A stretch of 64,000 bases of DNA from Alteribacter lacisalsi (GTDB taxonomy: Bacteria > Bacillota > Bacilli > Bacillales > Salisediminibacteriaceae). The stretch is from the NCBI RefSeq assembly GCF_003226345.1, contig NZ_PDOF01000001.1, positions 868,001 through 932,000 of the forward strand, given 5' to 3'. Of this stretch, positions 1-7,837 are shown piece after piece. Made by a program: the position numbers and the translations under genes. The first letter of the stretch is position 1. Each line of letters starts with the position of its first letter. The notes under the pieces were generated by a model that searched no databases, was not told the DNA's origin, and worked only from the letters and a program-made list of their open reading frames with translations.

Positions 1-504
1 GTTATCCAGCCGCAATCCAAAGGCCTTACAGCAGCTTCTGATTATACGAAAGAGGCGTCGGTCCTGGCTGACCGCAATACGGAAGTGAAAGGCGTTTCCG
101 CACAGGAAATGTTTGAATATGAGCGTCTTTTTCAGGATGCTGCATTCAGAATAGGAGAAGATGAAGAAGCCGTTCACAGCAAGAGAGAGCAGCCTGACGA
201 AGAAGGAATGTATAACGGAGGTAGCTACTATGACTTTGGCACATACACCTATTTTGCCGACCCTGAACAAAAACGAATCAATGCTGTAGCCGTAAGAGGA
301 GAAACAGCGGCAGGCATCGATCAGGAACCGTTTTTCAATGAACTGGAAGGAAAGATGATCACTTCCGGCTATAACGAAATGGACGGCACGTGGATGGAGA
401 TTTACCGTGTAAATGGCGGGGACCTGGTCATTGAACGGGAGGAGGAGCAAAGCGCACCGGCATTTATCTGGCTTACTGAACCAGGGCTGTTTCATGACGA
501 ATAA
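1..504 (+). CDS. Hypothetical protein, C-terminal part (5' truncated by window edge)
   Basis: The frame is open from the first base of the window to a TAA at 502-504, so this is the last 167 codons of a longer gene. The GTG at 85 is internal and not a convincing start, because no ribosome binding site precedes it. The visible part is acidic and soluble, with a Tyr/Gly-rich stretch around residues 65-80 (GGSYYDFGTYTYF). No signal peptide, membrane helix or family motif was recognised. A terminator follows directly, so it ends its transcription unit. Its position just before dapH gives no functional clue. Confidence 0.7.
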   Translation, partial: VIQPQSKGLTAASDYTKEASVLADRNTEVKGVSAQEMFEYERLFQDAAFRIGEDEEAVHSKREQPDEEGMYNGGSYYDFGTYTYFADPEQKRINAVAVRGETAAGIDQEPFFNELEGKMITSGYNEMDGTWMEIYRVNGGDLVIEREEEQSAPAFIWLTEPGLFHDE

Positions 505-513
505 CGTTTAACG

Positions 514-549
514 AAACCCTGAAGACAGCATCGAGTCTTCGGGGTTTTC
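514..549 (+). terminator. Intrinsic terminator of the leading gene
   Basis: The inverted repeat AAACCCTGAAGAC / GTCTTCGGGGTTT closes on a short loop and runs into T residues ten bases after the stop codon. Confidence 0.75.
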
Positions 550-600
550 CGGTTTCGATAATATTGAGGCGAGGCATTGGGCAGATAAGATGATTCATGA

Positions 601-629
601 TTGCATTTTACGCTTACAGTGACTATCAT
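601..629 (+). promoter_or_regulatory. Putative sigma-A promoter of dapH-dapL
   Basis: TTGCAT (601-606) and TATCAT (624-629) are separated by exactly 17 bases, about 45 bases before the dapH start. Each box differs from consensus at one or two positions. Confidence 0.5.
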
Positions 630-674
630 AAGGGAGAGTCTTAACACTTTTGAAGATTGAAGGAGGAAGTTACT

Positions 675-1391
675 ATGAAACAAATGGATGCAAACGAAAT
701 TATTCAGTTTATTTCCAATGCGGAAAAGTCTACACCGGTAAAAGTACATATTAAAGGTGATAACCTTGAAAGTGTCGATTTCGGCGCAAATACAAAAACC
801 TTTATTCAGGGAGAAACAGGTGTTCTTTTCGGAGAATGGAAAGACATCCAAAAGGCCCTGGAGTCAAGTCAGGTAAAAGATTACGTAGTAGAGAATGACC
901 GCAGAAATTCGGCGATCCCGCTTCTTGATATGAAAAATATTAAAGCACGCATTGAACCAGGTGCGATTATTCGCGATCAGGTGGAAATTGGTGACGGAGC
1001 TGTAATCATGATGGGAGCAGCGATCAACATCGGTTCCGTTGTCGGTGAAGGTACAATGATTGACATGAACGTTGTCATGGGCGGTCGCGCTACAGTCGGT
1101 AAAAATTGCCATATCGGAGCAGGCACGGTTCTGGCGGGCGTAATTGAACCACCTTCCGCACAGCCTGTTGTCGTTGAAGACGATGTAGTGGTTGGAGCAA
1201 ACGCAGTTATCCTGGAAGGTGTTACAGTAGGCAAGGGATCTGTAGTTGCAGCAGGAGCTATCGTTACACAGGATGTTCCTCCAAACACCGTGGTTGCAGG
1301 TACGCCAGCACGAGTAATTAAGGAAATCGATGAAAAAACTAAAGGAAAAACCGAAATCAAGCAGGAACTTCGCAAGCTAAACGACGAGTAA
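675..1391 (+). CDS. dapH: 2,3,4,5-tetrahydropyridine-2,6-dicarboxylate N-acetyltransferase
   Basis: DapH (YkuQ) acetylates tetrahydrodipicolinate with acetyl-CoA, the committed step of the acetylase branch of diaminopimelate and lysine synthesis in the cytoplasm. The protein is 238 aa, the usual size. An N-terminal helical domain is followed by a left-handed beta-helix of hexapeptide repeats from about residue 90 ([22 protein letters not shown] and following turns), ending in the [11 protein letters not shown] signature. The ATG at 675 is chosen over the TTG at 657 because AAGGAGGAAG lies at proper spacing before it. dapL follows 14 bases later, so the two form an operon as in B. subtilis ykuQR. 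Confidence 0.95.
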   Translation: MKQMDANEIIQFISNAEKSTPVKVHIKGDNLESVDFGANTKTFIQGETGVLFGEWKDIQKALESSQVKDYVVENDRRNSAIPLLDMKNIKARIEPGAIIRDQVEIGDGAVIMMGAAINIGSVVGEGTMIDMNVVMGGRATVGKNCHIGAGTVLAGVIEPPSAQPVVVEDDVVVGANAVILEGVTVGKGSVVAAGAIVTQDVPPNTVVAGTPARVIKEIDEKTKGKTEIKQELRKLNDE

Positions 1392-1405
1392 AAAGGAGAC
1401 GCGCG

Positions 1406-2536
1406 ATGACACTTGATCCAACACGTCTCATCTCAATCCGCCGGGATCTGCATCAGATCCCGGAAGGCGGATTTGAGGAGTTTAAGACCCAGTTCTATCT
1501 AAAAAAAACAATTGCTTCTTTTGCCGGAACCCATTTGGAAATGAAAGAATGGCGGACCGGTCTTTTTGTTTTGGTCAAGGGGTTCAGCCCTGAAAAAACA
1601 TACGGATACAGAGCAGATATCGACGGCCTCCCGATTAAAGAGGAGACCGGGTACGAGTTTTCGTCCCGTCATGAGGGTTTCATGCATGCATGCGGCCACG
1701 ATTTCCATATGACCATTGCACTGGGGGTTCTCGCCCATTTTGCTGCGAAACAGCCGAAGGAAAGCATTCTTTTTATTTTCCAGCCTGCAGAGGAAGGTCC
1801 TGGAGGGGCTCAGCCGATGCTGGAATCGGACATATTTAAGGAATGGAAACCAGATGAAATGCTCGCGCTTCACATTGCACCAGAATACCCTGTAGGGACC
1901 GTTGCTACAAGGCCCGGTCTATTGTTTGCGAATACGAGCGAACTGTTTATTGATTTGAAAGGCAGAGGAGGGCATGCAGCGCTTCCTCATCTTGCAAATG
2001 ACATGGTGGTTGCGTGCAGCCATTTGGTCACTCAGTTTCAGTCCATCGTCGCCAGAAATGTAGCACCGCTGGATTCAGCCGTCGTTACCGCAGGAAAGAT
2101 TACCGGAGGGACCAAGCAGAACATTATTGCAGAGCATGCGCGGCTTGAAGGGACAATCAGGACCCTTTCTCTTGAGTCAATGGCAACGGTAAAAAAGCGG
2201 ATTGAAGCACTCACTGCTGGAATTGAGACAGGCTTTGACTGTACCGCCTCAATTGATTATGGCGCAAATTACTGCCAGGTATTCAATGATCATAAAATAG
2301 CAGACCGCTTCATGTCGTTTGCCGCCAAACGTGCAGATACGACCCTTATAGAATGTGAGAAAGCCATGACCGGGGAGGATTTCGGTTACTTTCTGGAGGC
2401 TGTTCCCGGCCTGATGTTCTGGCTTGGTGTAGACAGTAAAAGCGGACTGCACACACCAGGGCTTCATCCTGATGAAAGAGCCATTCCATTCGCTGTGGAG
2501 TATCTAATCGATTATTTATCAACAGTCTCATCCTGA
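1406..2536 (+). CDS. dapL: N-acetyl-L,L-diaminopimelate deacetylase
   Basis: This M20-family amidohydrolase (YkuR) removes the acetyl group from N-acetyl-diaminopimelate and so completes the acetylase branch begun by DapH. The protein is 376 aa. It carries the M20 metal and catalytic motifs: RRDLHQIPE near the N terminus, the HACGHDFHM metal site, QPAEEGPGG with the catalytic glutamate, and a late GEDFGYF segment. AAAGGAGACGCGCG precedes the ATG. The gene sits 14 bases downstream of dapH and ends at an intrinsic terminator. Confidence 0.94.
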   Translation: MTLDPTRLISIRRDLHQIPEGGFEEFKTQFYLKKTIASFAGTHLEMKEWRTGLFVLVKGFSPEKTYGYRADIDGLPIKEETGYEFSSRHEGFMHACGHDFHMTIALGVLAHFAAKQPKESILFIFQPAEEGPGGAQPMLESDIFKEWKPDEMLALHIAPEYPVGTVATRPGLLFANTSELFIDLKGRGGHAALPHLANDMVVACSHLVTQFQSIVARNVAPLDSAVVTAGKITGGTKQNIIAEHARLEGTIRTLSLESMATVKKRIEALTAGIETGFDCTASIDYGANYCQVFNDHKIADRFMSFAAKRADTTLIECEKAMTGEDFGYFLEAVPGLMFWLGVDSKSGLHTPGLHPDERAIPFAVEYLIDYLSTVSS

Positions 2537-2553
2537 CGGGTGAGGCTTTTTTT
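2524..2553 (+). terminator. Intrinsic terminator of dapHL
   Basis: AGTCTCATCC pairs with GGGTGAGGCT, allowing G-U pairs, and is followed by seven T residues. The hairpin begins inside the end of dapL. Confidence 0.75.
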
Positions 2554-2750
2554 GGTGAAGAGTCTGGTTTGTGTAGCATGAAATGTTCATAAGTCACTAA
2601 GTGGTTTGCTGATAAAGGGAATGAGGGACTGCGTTGTAATACAAAAACACTTGGCCTTATAAAGTCATAATGAATAACCCGGCAAAATGTGGGGATAGTA
2701 ATGTTTGGAAGAACATTCCTTATTTCAAATCAGTCAGGGAGGAATTTACA

Positions 2751-2999
2751 ATGGCCAGAGTCGGAGTAGAACAATCACTTTCGGATATTCAGGAAGCGCT
2801 TCAGCAGAAAGGACACGAAATCGTCCAGCTTCAGCAGCAGGGTGACGAAGAAGGCTGTGACTGCTGTGTAATCAGCGGGCAGGATCAGAATATGATGGGC
2901 ATGCAGGACACACAGCAGCAGGGTGCTGTTATCAACGCTCACGGAATGACCGCTGATGAAGTATGCCAGCAGGTGGACCAGCGCACACAGCAGCAATAG
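2751..2999 (+). CDS. ykuS: UPF0180 family protein YkuS
   Basis: This is a small 82-aa protein of the UPF0180 family with no established biochemical role. The start at 2751 is set by CAGGGAGGAATTTACA just upstream; longer frames from 2670 have no ribosome binding site. The sequence opens [19 protein letters not shown], has a CDCC cluster near residue 41 and is Gln-rich towards the end. It lies between dapL and ykuT exactly as ykuS does in B. subtilis. The assignment rests on family resemblance and synteny; its function is unknown. Confidence 0.85.
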   Translation: MARVGVEQSLSDIQEALQQKGHEIVQLQQQGDEEGCDCCVISGQDQNMMGMQDTQQQGAVINAHGMTADEVCQQVDQRTQQQ

Positions 3000-3013
3000 T
3001 ATTCAGACAGGAT

Positions 3014-3036
3014 AAGCCGGCACAGCCGGCTTTTTC
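3014..3036 (+). terminator. Intrinsic terminator of ykuS
   Basis: AAGCCGGC and GCCGGCTT are separated by three bases and followed by T residues, 14 bases after the ykuS stop codon. Confidence 0.8.
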
Positions 3037-3080
3037 TATTGGTTTTGTCACTATTCCTTTTACTCCTGCGCTTTTCGTAA

Positions 3081-3264
3081 GGATCTGTTAAAATTCCGTG
3101 TTGATTTTTATTAATCGTAGATTGAAGCGAACGCGTGACACTCCTGCGGGAACAGCGCCGGCTGAAGACCCCACAGGGTGCTTTTCCCGAGGAGGCTGAA
3201 GCGGTGCCCGCGGAAAGGGAGCGCAGTGAGCGTAAATCAATCAACAATACTCACTAACAGAGCC
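3081..3264 (+). mobile_element. MITE-like repeat A1 (184 bp, GGNTCTGTTAA ends)
   Basis: A non-coding element bounded by GGATCTGTTAA and ACTAACAGAGCC, which are inverted copies of each other. It is flanked by a perfect 8-bp direct repeat, TTTCGTAA, at 3073-3080 and 3265-3272, the mark of transposition. The core contains CTCCTGCGGGAACAGC, GAAGACCCC, CCCGAGGAGGCTGAAG and GCCCGCGGAAAGGGAG. No coding frame is conserved. It lies between the ykuS terminator and the converging ykuT gene. The terminus and duplication length recall the IS6 family, but that link is inference. Confidence 0.85.
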
Positions 3265-3343
3265 TTTCGTAAAAGTAGTTATCCTTTTACACTGCAGGCA
3301 GCTCCGCGGTACTGCTTTTTCCTCTGCCGGCATGCTTGCGTAA

Positions 3344-3377
3344 ACTAAAAAATCAAAGCCCCTGAAAAGGGGCTTTG
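3344..3377 (-). terminator. Intrinsic terminator of ykuT
   Basis: CAAAGCCCC / GGGGCTTTG hairpin with a TGAAAA loop, followed on the minus strand by GATTTTTTAG. It lies just past the ykuT stop codon. Confidence 0.85.
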
Positions 3378-3383
3378 CGGCAG

Positions 3384-4223
3384 TTATGCTTCTTTTTTTT
3401 CGACATAAACCTGATGTGGAAATGGAATTTCAATTCCGTTCTCATCTAGAGCTTCCTTGATTTCTTTTCGCAGTATCCGTTCCACTCCCCATTGTTCCAT
3501 GTTAGAAGTCTGGGCAATGACCCGAATGACTACGTCACTGTCATCAAGTGACTGCACACCTATAACATTTGGTCCGTCAACGATCGTATCCACCTGGGAA
3601 GCCACCAGGTCACATGCATCCTGAATGACTTTCATGGCCTCATCAATGTTATCATCATAGGATATTCCAATGTCTACTAGCGCACGCATGTTGGAACGGG
3701 AATGGTTGCTCAGCGTACTGATTTCCCTGTTTGGGATATAGTGAACTGTGCCGTCAAAACCTCTGATCCGGGTGGTCCGGAGACCAACTTCCTCAACCAC
3801 TCCGTCAATTCCGGCTACGGTTACGTATTCATCGACCTCAAGCTGTTTTTCAAGAAGAAGAAAGAAACCTGTTACCACATCACTTACAAGCCCCTGTGCA
3901 CCAAAGCCGATTGCAAGTCCGATAATACCGGCACCGGCGATCAGTCCTGTCACATTATAATCAAAGAGACCGATTACGATCGTAATAAAAACGAAAAGCA
4001 GGACATAGGCAAAAATATTCTGGCTCAGTTTTTCAAGTGTTTTAGTCCGGCCGGGTGACATGTTTTTCTGTCTGCTCATCCGGTCAAAACTGGAGCCGAT
4101 CAGTCTGCTCCCGATTCCTTTTACGATAAGGTAGGCGATAAGAATAACCACCAGCTGCAGAGTAATAATTGCAGCGGAAATAAAAATTGCCTCCCAGTTT
4201 ACATGGGCAATCCAGTCGTTCAT
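3384..4223 (-). CDS. ykuT: Small-conductance mechanosensitive channel (MscS family)
   Basis: An integral membrane channel that opens under membrane tension and releases solutes on osmotic downshock. The 279-aa protein has an N-terminal hydrophobic helix (residues about 12-40), two further helices (about 70-130) including the Gly/Ala-rich pore helix (GLIAGAGIIGLAIGFGAQGLV), and the cytoplasmic beta domain with YIPNREI. AAGAGGAGTGACTG precedes the ATG. Synteny with ykuS and ykuU supports the B. subtilis name. The gene is transcribed against its neighbours and has its own terminator. Confidence 0.92.
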   Translation of the reverse strand: MNDWIAHVNWEAIFISAAIITLQLVVILIAYLIVKGIGSRLIGSSFDRMSRQKNMSPGRTKTLEKLSQNIFAYVLLFVFITIVIGLFDYNVTGLIAGAGIIGLAIGFGAQGLVSDVVTGFFLLLEKQLEVDEYVTVAGIDGVVEEVGLRTTRIRGFDGTVHYIPNREISTLSNHSRSNMRALVDIGISYDDNIDEAMKVIQDACDLVASQVDTIVDGPNVIGVQSLDDSDVVIRVIAQTSNMEQWGVERILRKEIKEALDENGIEIPFPHQVYVEKKEA

Positions 4224-4461
4224 TAACAGTCACTCCTCTTAAGTCGTAAAGTATGTATACGATTTTGGCGAACAATGTCATTCATTTTATCATACCCCCG
4301 GGCGTGGGAAAAGAAAACACAAAGCCCTTTTACTTTAAAAGACAGTCTCCCTTCGTTATAATTGAAAACGTTAGTGTTTTTGACTGGTTAAAAACCAGCG
4401 GAATGGAAATACTGACGAAATGTGAATGATTATAAAGAATTGTGAACCATCCAGTCGATTG

Positions 4462-4490
4462 TTGACTGATTAAAGCAATTCTCTTATAAT
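4462..4490 (+). promoter_or_regulatory. Sigma-A promoter of ykuU
   Basis: TTGACT (4462-4467) and TATAAT (4485-4490) have a 17-base spacer, a near-consensus vegetative promoter ending 43 bases before the peroxiredoxin start. Confidence 0.75.
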
Positions 4491-4498
4491 AATCATTG
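4484..4498 (+). promoter_or_regulatory. Possible PerR box over the ykuU promoter
   Basis: TTATAATAATCATTG matches the PerR operator TTATAATNATTATAA at 12 of 15 positions, counting N, and overlaps the -10 box. Peroxide control of a peroxiredoxin would make sense. The right half-site is weak, so binding is inferred. Confidence 0.4.
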
Positions 4499-4533
4499 TT
4501 ATTAGTTCAAACACAACTCAGGAGGGATTACAT

Positions 4534-5085
4534 ATGTCAGAAAAACGTATGGTAGCAAAACAGTCTCCACGATTCGAAATGGATGCAGTACTTCCAAATA
4601 AGGAATTTGGTAAAGTAAGTCTTGAGCAGAATATGAAAGAAGACAAATGGACAGTTCTTTATTTCTATCCAATGGACTTCACTTTCGTATGCCCTACAGA
4701 AATCACAGCGCTAAGCGACCGCTATGACGAGTTTGAAGACCTTGATGCAGAAGTGATCGGGGTTTCAACTGACACTGTTCACACTCACCTTGCGTGGATC
4801 AACACAGACCGTGACGACAATGGACTTGGCGATCTTAAGTACCCTCTTGCTGCGGACACTAACCACCAGGTTTCCCGCGACTACGGTGTACTCATTGAGG
4901 ATGAAGGGGTAGCGCTTCGCGGCCTGTTTATCATCAGCCCAGAGGGTGAACTCATGTATTCTGTTGTAAACCACAACAACATCGGCCGTGACGTGGACGA
5001 AACTCTCCGTGTGCTTCAAGCGCTTCAGACCGGCGGACTCTGCCCGGCAAACTGGAAGCCTGGTCAGGATACGCTGAAAGTGTAA
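4534..5085 (+). CDS. ykuU: 2-Cys peroxiredoxin (AhpC/TSA family)
   Basis: A thiol peroxidase that reduces hydrogen peroxide and alkyl hydroperoxides. The 183-aa protein carries the peroxidatic cysteine at residue 53 in FTFVCPTE and the resolving cysteine at residue 170 in GLCPANWKPG, the arrangement of typical 2-Cys peroxiredoxins. CAGGAGGGATTACAT precedes the ATG. The next gene encodes a thioredoxin-fold CxxC protein that may recycle it, an arrangement shared with B. subtilis ykuUV. The upstream promoter carries a possible PerR site. Confidence 0.95.
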   Translation: MSEKRMVAKQSPRFEMDAVLPNKEFGKVSLEQNMKEDKWTVLYFYPMDFTFVCPTEITALSDRYDEFEDLDAEVIGVSTDTVHTHLAWINTDRDDNGLGDLKYPLAADTNHQVSRDYGVLIEDEGVALRGLFIISPEGELMYSVVNHNNIGRDVDETLRVLQALQTGGLCPANWKPGQDTLKV

Positions 5086-5123
5086 TTCATCCCCCGGCGG
5101 GATACAATAAAGGAATGAACGGA

Positions 5124-5156
5124 AAAGGCCTGCAGGAAATGTCAGGCCTTTTCTTT
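5124..5156 (+). terminator. Intrinsic terminator of ykuU
   Basis: AAAGGCCTG pairs with CAGGCCTTT and is followed by TTCTTTC, 39 bases past the stop codon. It separates ykuU from ykuV transcription, at least in part. Confidence 0.75.
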
Positions 5157-5209
5157 CGATACATAGAGAAGCAGAAGCGTAAAAAAAATTGGTTTATGGA
5201 GGGATTAAT

Positions 5210-5653
5210 ATGAAACTGCGTTCACCAATGCCTCAACTTGACGGCGCCACAGAATGGCTGAATGGCCAGTTTACACGGGAGGACCTCGTAGGGGATAAGC
5301 CGACACTGATTCATTTCTGGTCCATCAGCTGTCATCTCTGTAAAGAAGCCATGCCTGATATCAACCAGTTCAGAGACGATTATAAAGATAAGTTAAATGT
5401 GATGAGTGTGCATATGCCTCGTTCCGAAAAGGATCTGGATCTTGAAGAGATTAAGAAGGTTGCAGCAGAGCACGATATTACCCAGCCTACTTTTGTTGAC
5501 AATAATCATAAGCTGACAGATGCTTTTGAAAATCAGTACGTACCTGCTTACTACGTTTTCGACGAGGAAGGCAATCTCCGGCATTTTCAGGCTGGAGGCG
5601 GGGGCATGAAGATGCTTACCAAACGGGTAAACAGAGTGCTGGGTATAAAATAG
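5210..5653 (+). CDS. ykuV: Thioredoxin-like thiol-disulfide oxidoreductase
   Basis: A 147-aa redoxin-fold protein, probably cytoplasmic because no signal peptide is present. The active site is C41-H-L-C44 in FWSISCHLCKEAMPD, and the cis-proline region appears as YVPAYYVFD. The start at 5210 is chosen from GGAGGGATTAAT upstream; the longer frame from 5189 lacks a ribosome binding site. It follows the peroxiredoxin gene as in B. subtilis, which suggests but does not prove that it reduces that enzyme. Confidence 0.92.
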   Translation: MKLRSPMPQLDGATEWLNGQFTREDLVGDKPTLIHFWSISCHLCKEAMPDINQFRDDYKDKLNVMSVHMPRSEKDLDLEEIKKVAAEHDITQPTFVDNNHKLTDAFENQYVPAYYVFDEEGNLRHFQAGGGGMKMLTKRVNRVLGIK

Positions 5654-5673
5654 CACCGTTCGTTTAATTTTAT

Positions 5674-5856
5674 AGCTCTGTTAAAGCTTAATGTTGATAT
5701 TTTCTATCGTTGTTGATTGAAACGAGCGCGCGACACTCCTGCGGGAACAGCACCGGCTGAAGACCCCGCAGGGTGATCCTCCCCGAGGAGGCTGAAGCGG
5801 TGCCCGCGGAAAGGGAGCGCAGGGAGCGGTAATCAACAACAGACTTTAACAAAGCC
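5674..5856 (+). mobile_element. MITE-like repeat A2 (183 bp)
   Basis: The ends are AGCTCTGTTAAAG and CTTTAACAAAGCC, inverted copies of each other. A perfect 8-bp target duplication, AATTTTAT, lies at 5666-5673 and 5857-5864. The core is almost identical to the copies at 3081 and 53144, including CCTGCGGG pairing with CCCGCAGG and an outer GTTGATT / AATCAAC pair. It starts 20 bases after the ykuV stop codon and lies before that gene's probable terminator. Confidence 0.88.
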
Positions 5857-5874
5857 AATTTTATAAGTCGTTGG

Positions 5875-5904
5875 GATGGTCCGGAACACGGATCATCTTT
5901 TTTT
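5875..5904 (+). terminator. Probable ykuV terminator displaced by repeat A2
   Basis: GATGGTCCG pairs with CGGATCATC, with one G-U, and is followed by seven T residues. Removing the element and one copy of its target duplication would bring this hairpin to about 30 bases after the ykuV stop codon. Confidence 0.65.
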
Positions 5905-5951
5905 ATCCTTTTTCATCGTCCGTCCTTACTTAATCAGTGAGGTGATAAAAG

Positions 5952-6833
5952 ATGAAAATAATCGATTTGACAGGGAATCTTCCCCGTCATCAAACAAAAC
6001 GGTACAGAAAAAGACTGGTCAGGACCATAACAGATATTACAATTCATCACAGCGGAACAGAGCGGGGAAGCGCGCACTCATTTGCCAGCTACCACGTTAA
6101 CAAAAATGGATGGCCGGGTATTGGTTATCATTTTGTCATTGAACAGGATGGTGCCATAATAAAGACGAACACTCTGTCAACGGTCAGCTACCATGCAGGA
6201 CAAGTGAACGCCGTTAGTGCCGGGATTTGTCTTACGGGGAATTTCAGCAGCCATGGCCCGGGTACAGAACAATGGGATGCACTTGTTTTTCTGACGAAAA
6301 AGCTTCTGCACGAACTCGGACTCAGCCCGGACCAGGTACAGGGCCACTGTGAGCAACCTGGTGCCTCTACGGTCTGTCCCGGTTTCAGTACAGAATCACT
6401 CCGGAGGTGCTTGATGGGTAGTCCGGTATTAAAAAGAGGAGATCGTGGAGCCGGGGTCGTCAGGCTTCAGAAAAAACTGATGGCTTCCGGAGTGAATTCA
6501 GGACCTGTGGACGGCCTCTTTGGGGTTTTAACCGAGACAGCACTGCGGCATTTCCAGAAAGTAAGGCGCCTCCGGGTAGACGGCATATATGGGGCTGAAA
6601 CTAACGAAGCGCTCAGTGCTTCGAGAAGAGTCCTCCAGCGGTTATCACCAATGATGAAGGGGATCGATGTCATCCTTGTTCAAATGACAGCTGGCGCAGT
6701 GCCTGATAGCCTGTTCGGTCCTGCTACTCAGGCATCTGTCCGGGCGTACCAAAAAACAAAGAAGATTGCATCAGACGGCATTGTTGGCCCTGTAACATGG
6801 CGGATGATTCTAAACGGAAAAGCTCTGCCATAA
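5952..6833 (+). CDS. N-acetylmuramoyl-L-alanine amidase with two peptidoglycan-binding domains
   Basis: An amidase_2/PGRP-fold enzyme predicted to cleave the bond between muramic acid and the stem peptide. The catalytic domain spans residues about 15-155 and shows ITIHHSGT (zinc ligand near H32), YHAG, and GHCEQPGAST-C, where H132 and C142 would be the other ligands. Two PG_binding_1 repeats follow (about 160-215 and 225-290; VKRLQ-like and DGIVGPVTW segments). The 293-aa protein has no obvious signal peptide, so it may be released by mother-cell lysis or a phage-type route. No other phage gene is nearby. GAGGTGATAAAAG precedes the ATG. Confidence 0.85.
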   Translation: MKIIDLTGNLPRHQTKRYRKRLVRTITDITIHHSGTERGSAHSFASYHVNKNGWPGIGYHFVIEQDGAIIKTNTLSTVSYHAGQVNAVSAGICLTGNFSSHGPGTEQWDALVFLTKKLLHELGLSPDQVQGHCEQPGASTVCPGFSTESLRRCLMGSPVLKRGDRGAGVVRLQKKLMASGVNSGPVDGLFGVLTETALRHFQKVRRLRVDGIYGAETNEALSASRRVLQRLSPMMKGIDVILVQMTAGAVPDSLFGPATQASVRAYQKTKKIASDGIVGPVTWRMILNGKALP

Positions 6834-6850
6834 GCAGGCAAAAAGGAATA

Positions 6851-6879
6851 TTGTTTTCATCTTTACGGATTGCTATGAT
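6851..6879 (+). promoter_or_regulatory. Putative promoter of ktrC
   Basis: TTGTTT (6851-6856) and TATGAT (6874-6879) with a 17-base spacer, 31 bases upstream of the ktrC start. I saw no c-di-AMP riboswitch here. Confidence 0.45.
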
Positions 6880-6910
6880 TAAGGTAAACAGATGCAGATG
6901 GGGGACAAAT

Positions 6911-7579
6911 ATGAAAAAGCAGTTTGCTGTCATCGGTCTCGGCCGCTTTGGCGGGAGTATATGCCAGGCTCTTGCAAAGCAGGGTATGGAAGTTCTTGCC
7001 ATTGATACCGACGAAGACCGGATTAATAAATATGCCAGTATTGCCACTCATGCAGTGGTGGCGGATGCAACAGATGATAATACCCTGAAAAGCCTTGGGA
7101 TCAGAAACTTCGACCATGTTATTGTTGCGATTGGTGACAATATCCAGTCCAGTATTCTTACAACACTGATGCTCGTCGAGCAAGGTGTTAATCATATTAC
7201 TGTGAAGGCACAGAATGACTATCACGAGAAAGTACTTAATAAAATTGGTGCCCATAAGGTGGTTCACCCCGAGCGGGATATGGGAATCAGGATTGCTCAT
7301 AATGTGGTATCAAAAAACGTTCTCGATTATCTCGAACTGTCCGACGAATACAGTATTGTTGAGCTTATGGCAGGTGGTCTAGTCCATGGGCAGACGATTA
7401 TTGAACTCGATATCCGGGCCAAGTACGGGTGCAACATTATGGCGATTAAACGAGGTGATCAGATTAACGTATCTCCACAGGCAGATGAAGCTCTTAAAAG
7501 AGGAGATATACTGATTGTGATCGGAGCCGACAGTGATATCAACCGTCTGGAGCAGTCACTTTTTGACGATGACGATTAA
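6911..7579 (+). CDS. ktrC: K+ uptake regulatory subunit (RCK protein KtrC)
   Basis: A cytoplasmic gating ring for the Ktr potassium channel, composed of an N-terminal RCK_N domain that binds ATP/ADP and a C-terminal TrkA_C domain that binds c-di-AMP in relatives. The 222-aa protein begins with the Rossmann motif VIGLGRFGGSI and has AIDTDEDR at the end of strand two. The start at 6911 follows a GGGGGACAAAT ribosome binding site; longer frames overlap the amidase gene. Its position next to rnjA matches B. subtilis ktrC (ykqB). The membrane subunit is not in this window. Confidence 0.9.
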   Translation: MKKQFAVIGLGRFGGSICQALAKQGMEVLAIDTDEDRINKYASIATHAVVADATDDNTLKSLGIRNFDHVIVAIGDNIQSSILTTLMLVEQGVNHITVKAQNDYHEKVLNKIGAHKVVHPERDMGIRIAHNVVSKNVLDYLELSDEYSIVELMAGGLVHGQTIIELDIRAKYGCNIMAIKRGDQINVSPQADEALKRGDILIVIGADSDINRLEQSLFDDDD

Positions 7580-7610
7580 AGTGAGGATTGGGAATTCACT
7601 ATTCTAAAAA

Positions 7611-7720
7611 GATGAGGCTGGGATTGAGACCCCGTAGTGCGAAGCACACGGAGGCTCAGCCGCTTCCCGCGGAAAGCGGTGTATATTTCAGCAGCAGTTT
7701 ATATGCATCCCAGCCCCATT
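7611..7720 (+). repeat. Intergenic repeat with GAGGCTGGGAT ends (type D)
   Basis: GATGAGGCTGGGAT at the left and ATCCCAGCCCCATT at the right form an imperfect inverted repeat around 80 bases of GC-rich sequence. The interior contains GAGACCCC, GGAGGCT and CCCGCGGAAAGCG, the same submotifs found in the type A elements. No target duplication was found. It lies between ktrC and the rnjA terminator. Confidence 0.6.
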
Positions 7721-7789
7721 AGTTGTATTCATTATTCTATTTTATTCAATTTATCTGGAGCCGGACATACTCATTTAAATGCTGGTCAT

Positions 7790-7833
7790 AAAAAAAGCAC
7801 AGAAGCTGTTGTTCAGACAGCTTCTGTGCTTTT
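7790..7833 (-). terminator. Intrinsic terminator of rnjA
   Basis: Perfect 17-bp stem AAAAGCACAGAAGCTGT / ACAGCTTCTGTGCTTTT with a 7-base loop and a T-run on the minus strand, just past the rnjA stop codon. Confidence 0.9.
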
Positions 7834-7837
7834 ACTT

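Noticed and set aside
5952-6833. Prophage remnant around the amidase
   Set aside because: No holin, tail, integrase or attachment-site features are present, and the neighbouring genes keep Bacillus chromosomal order.
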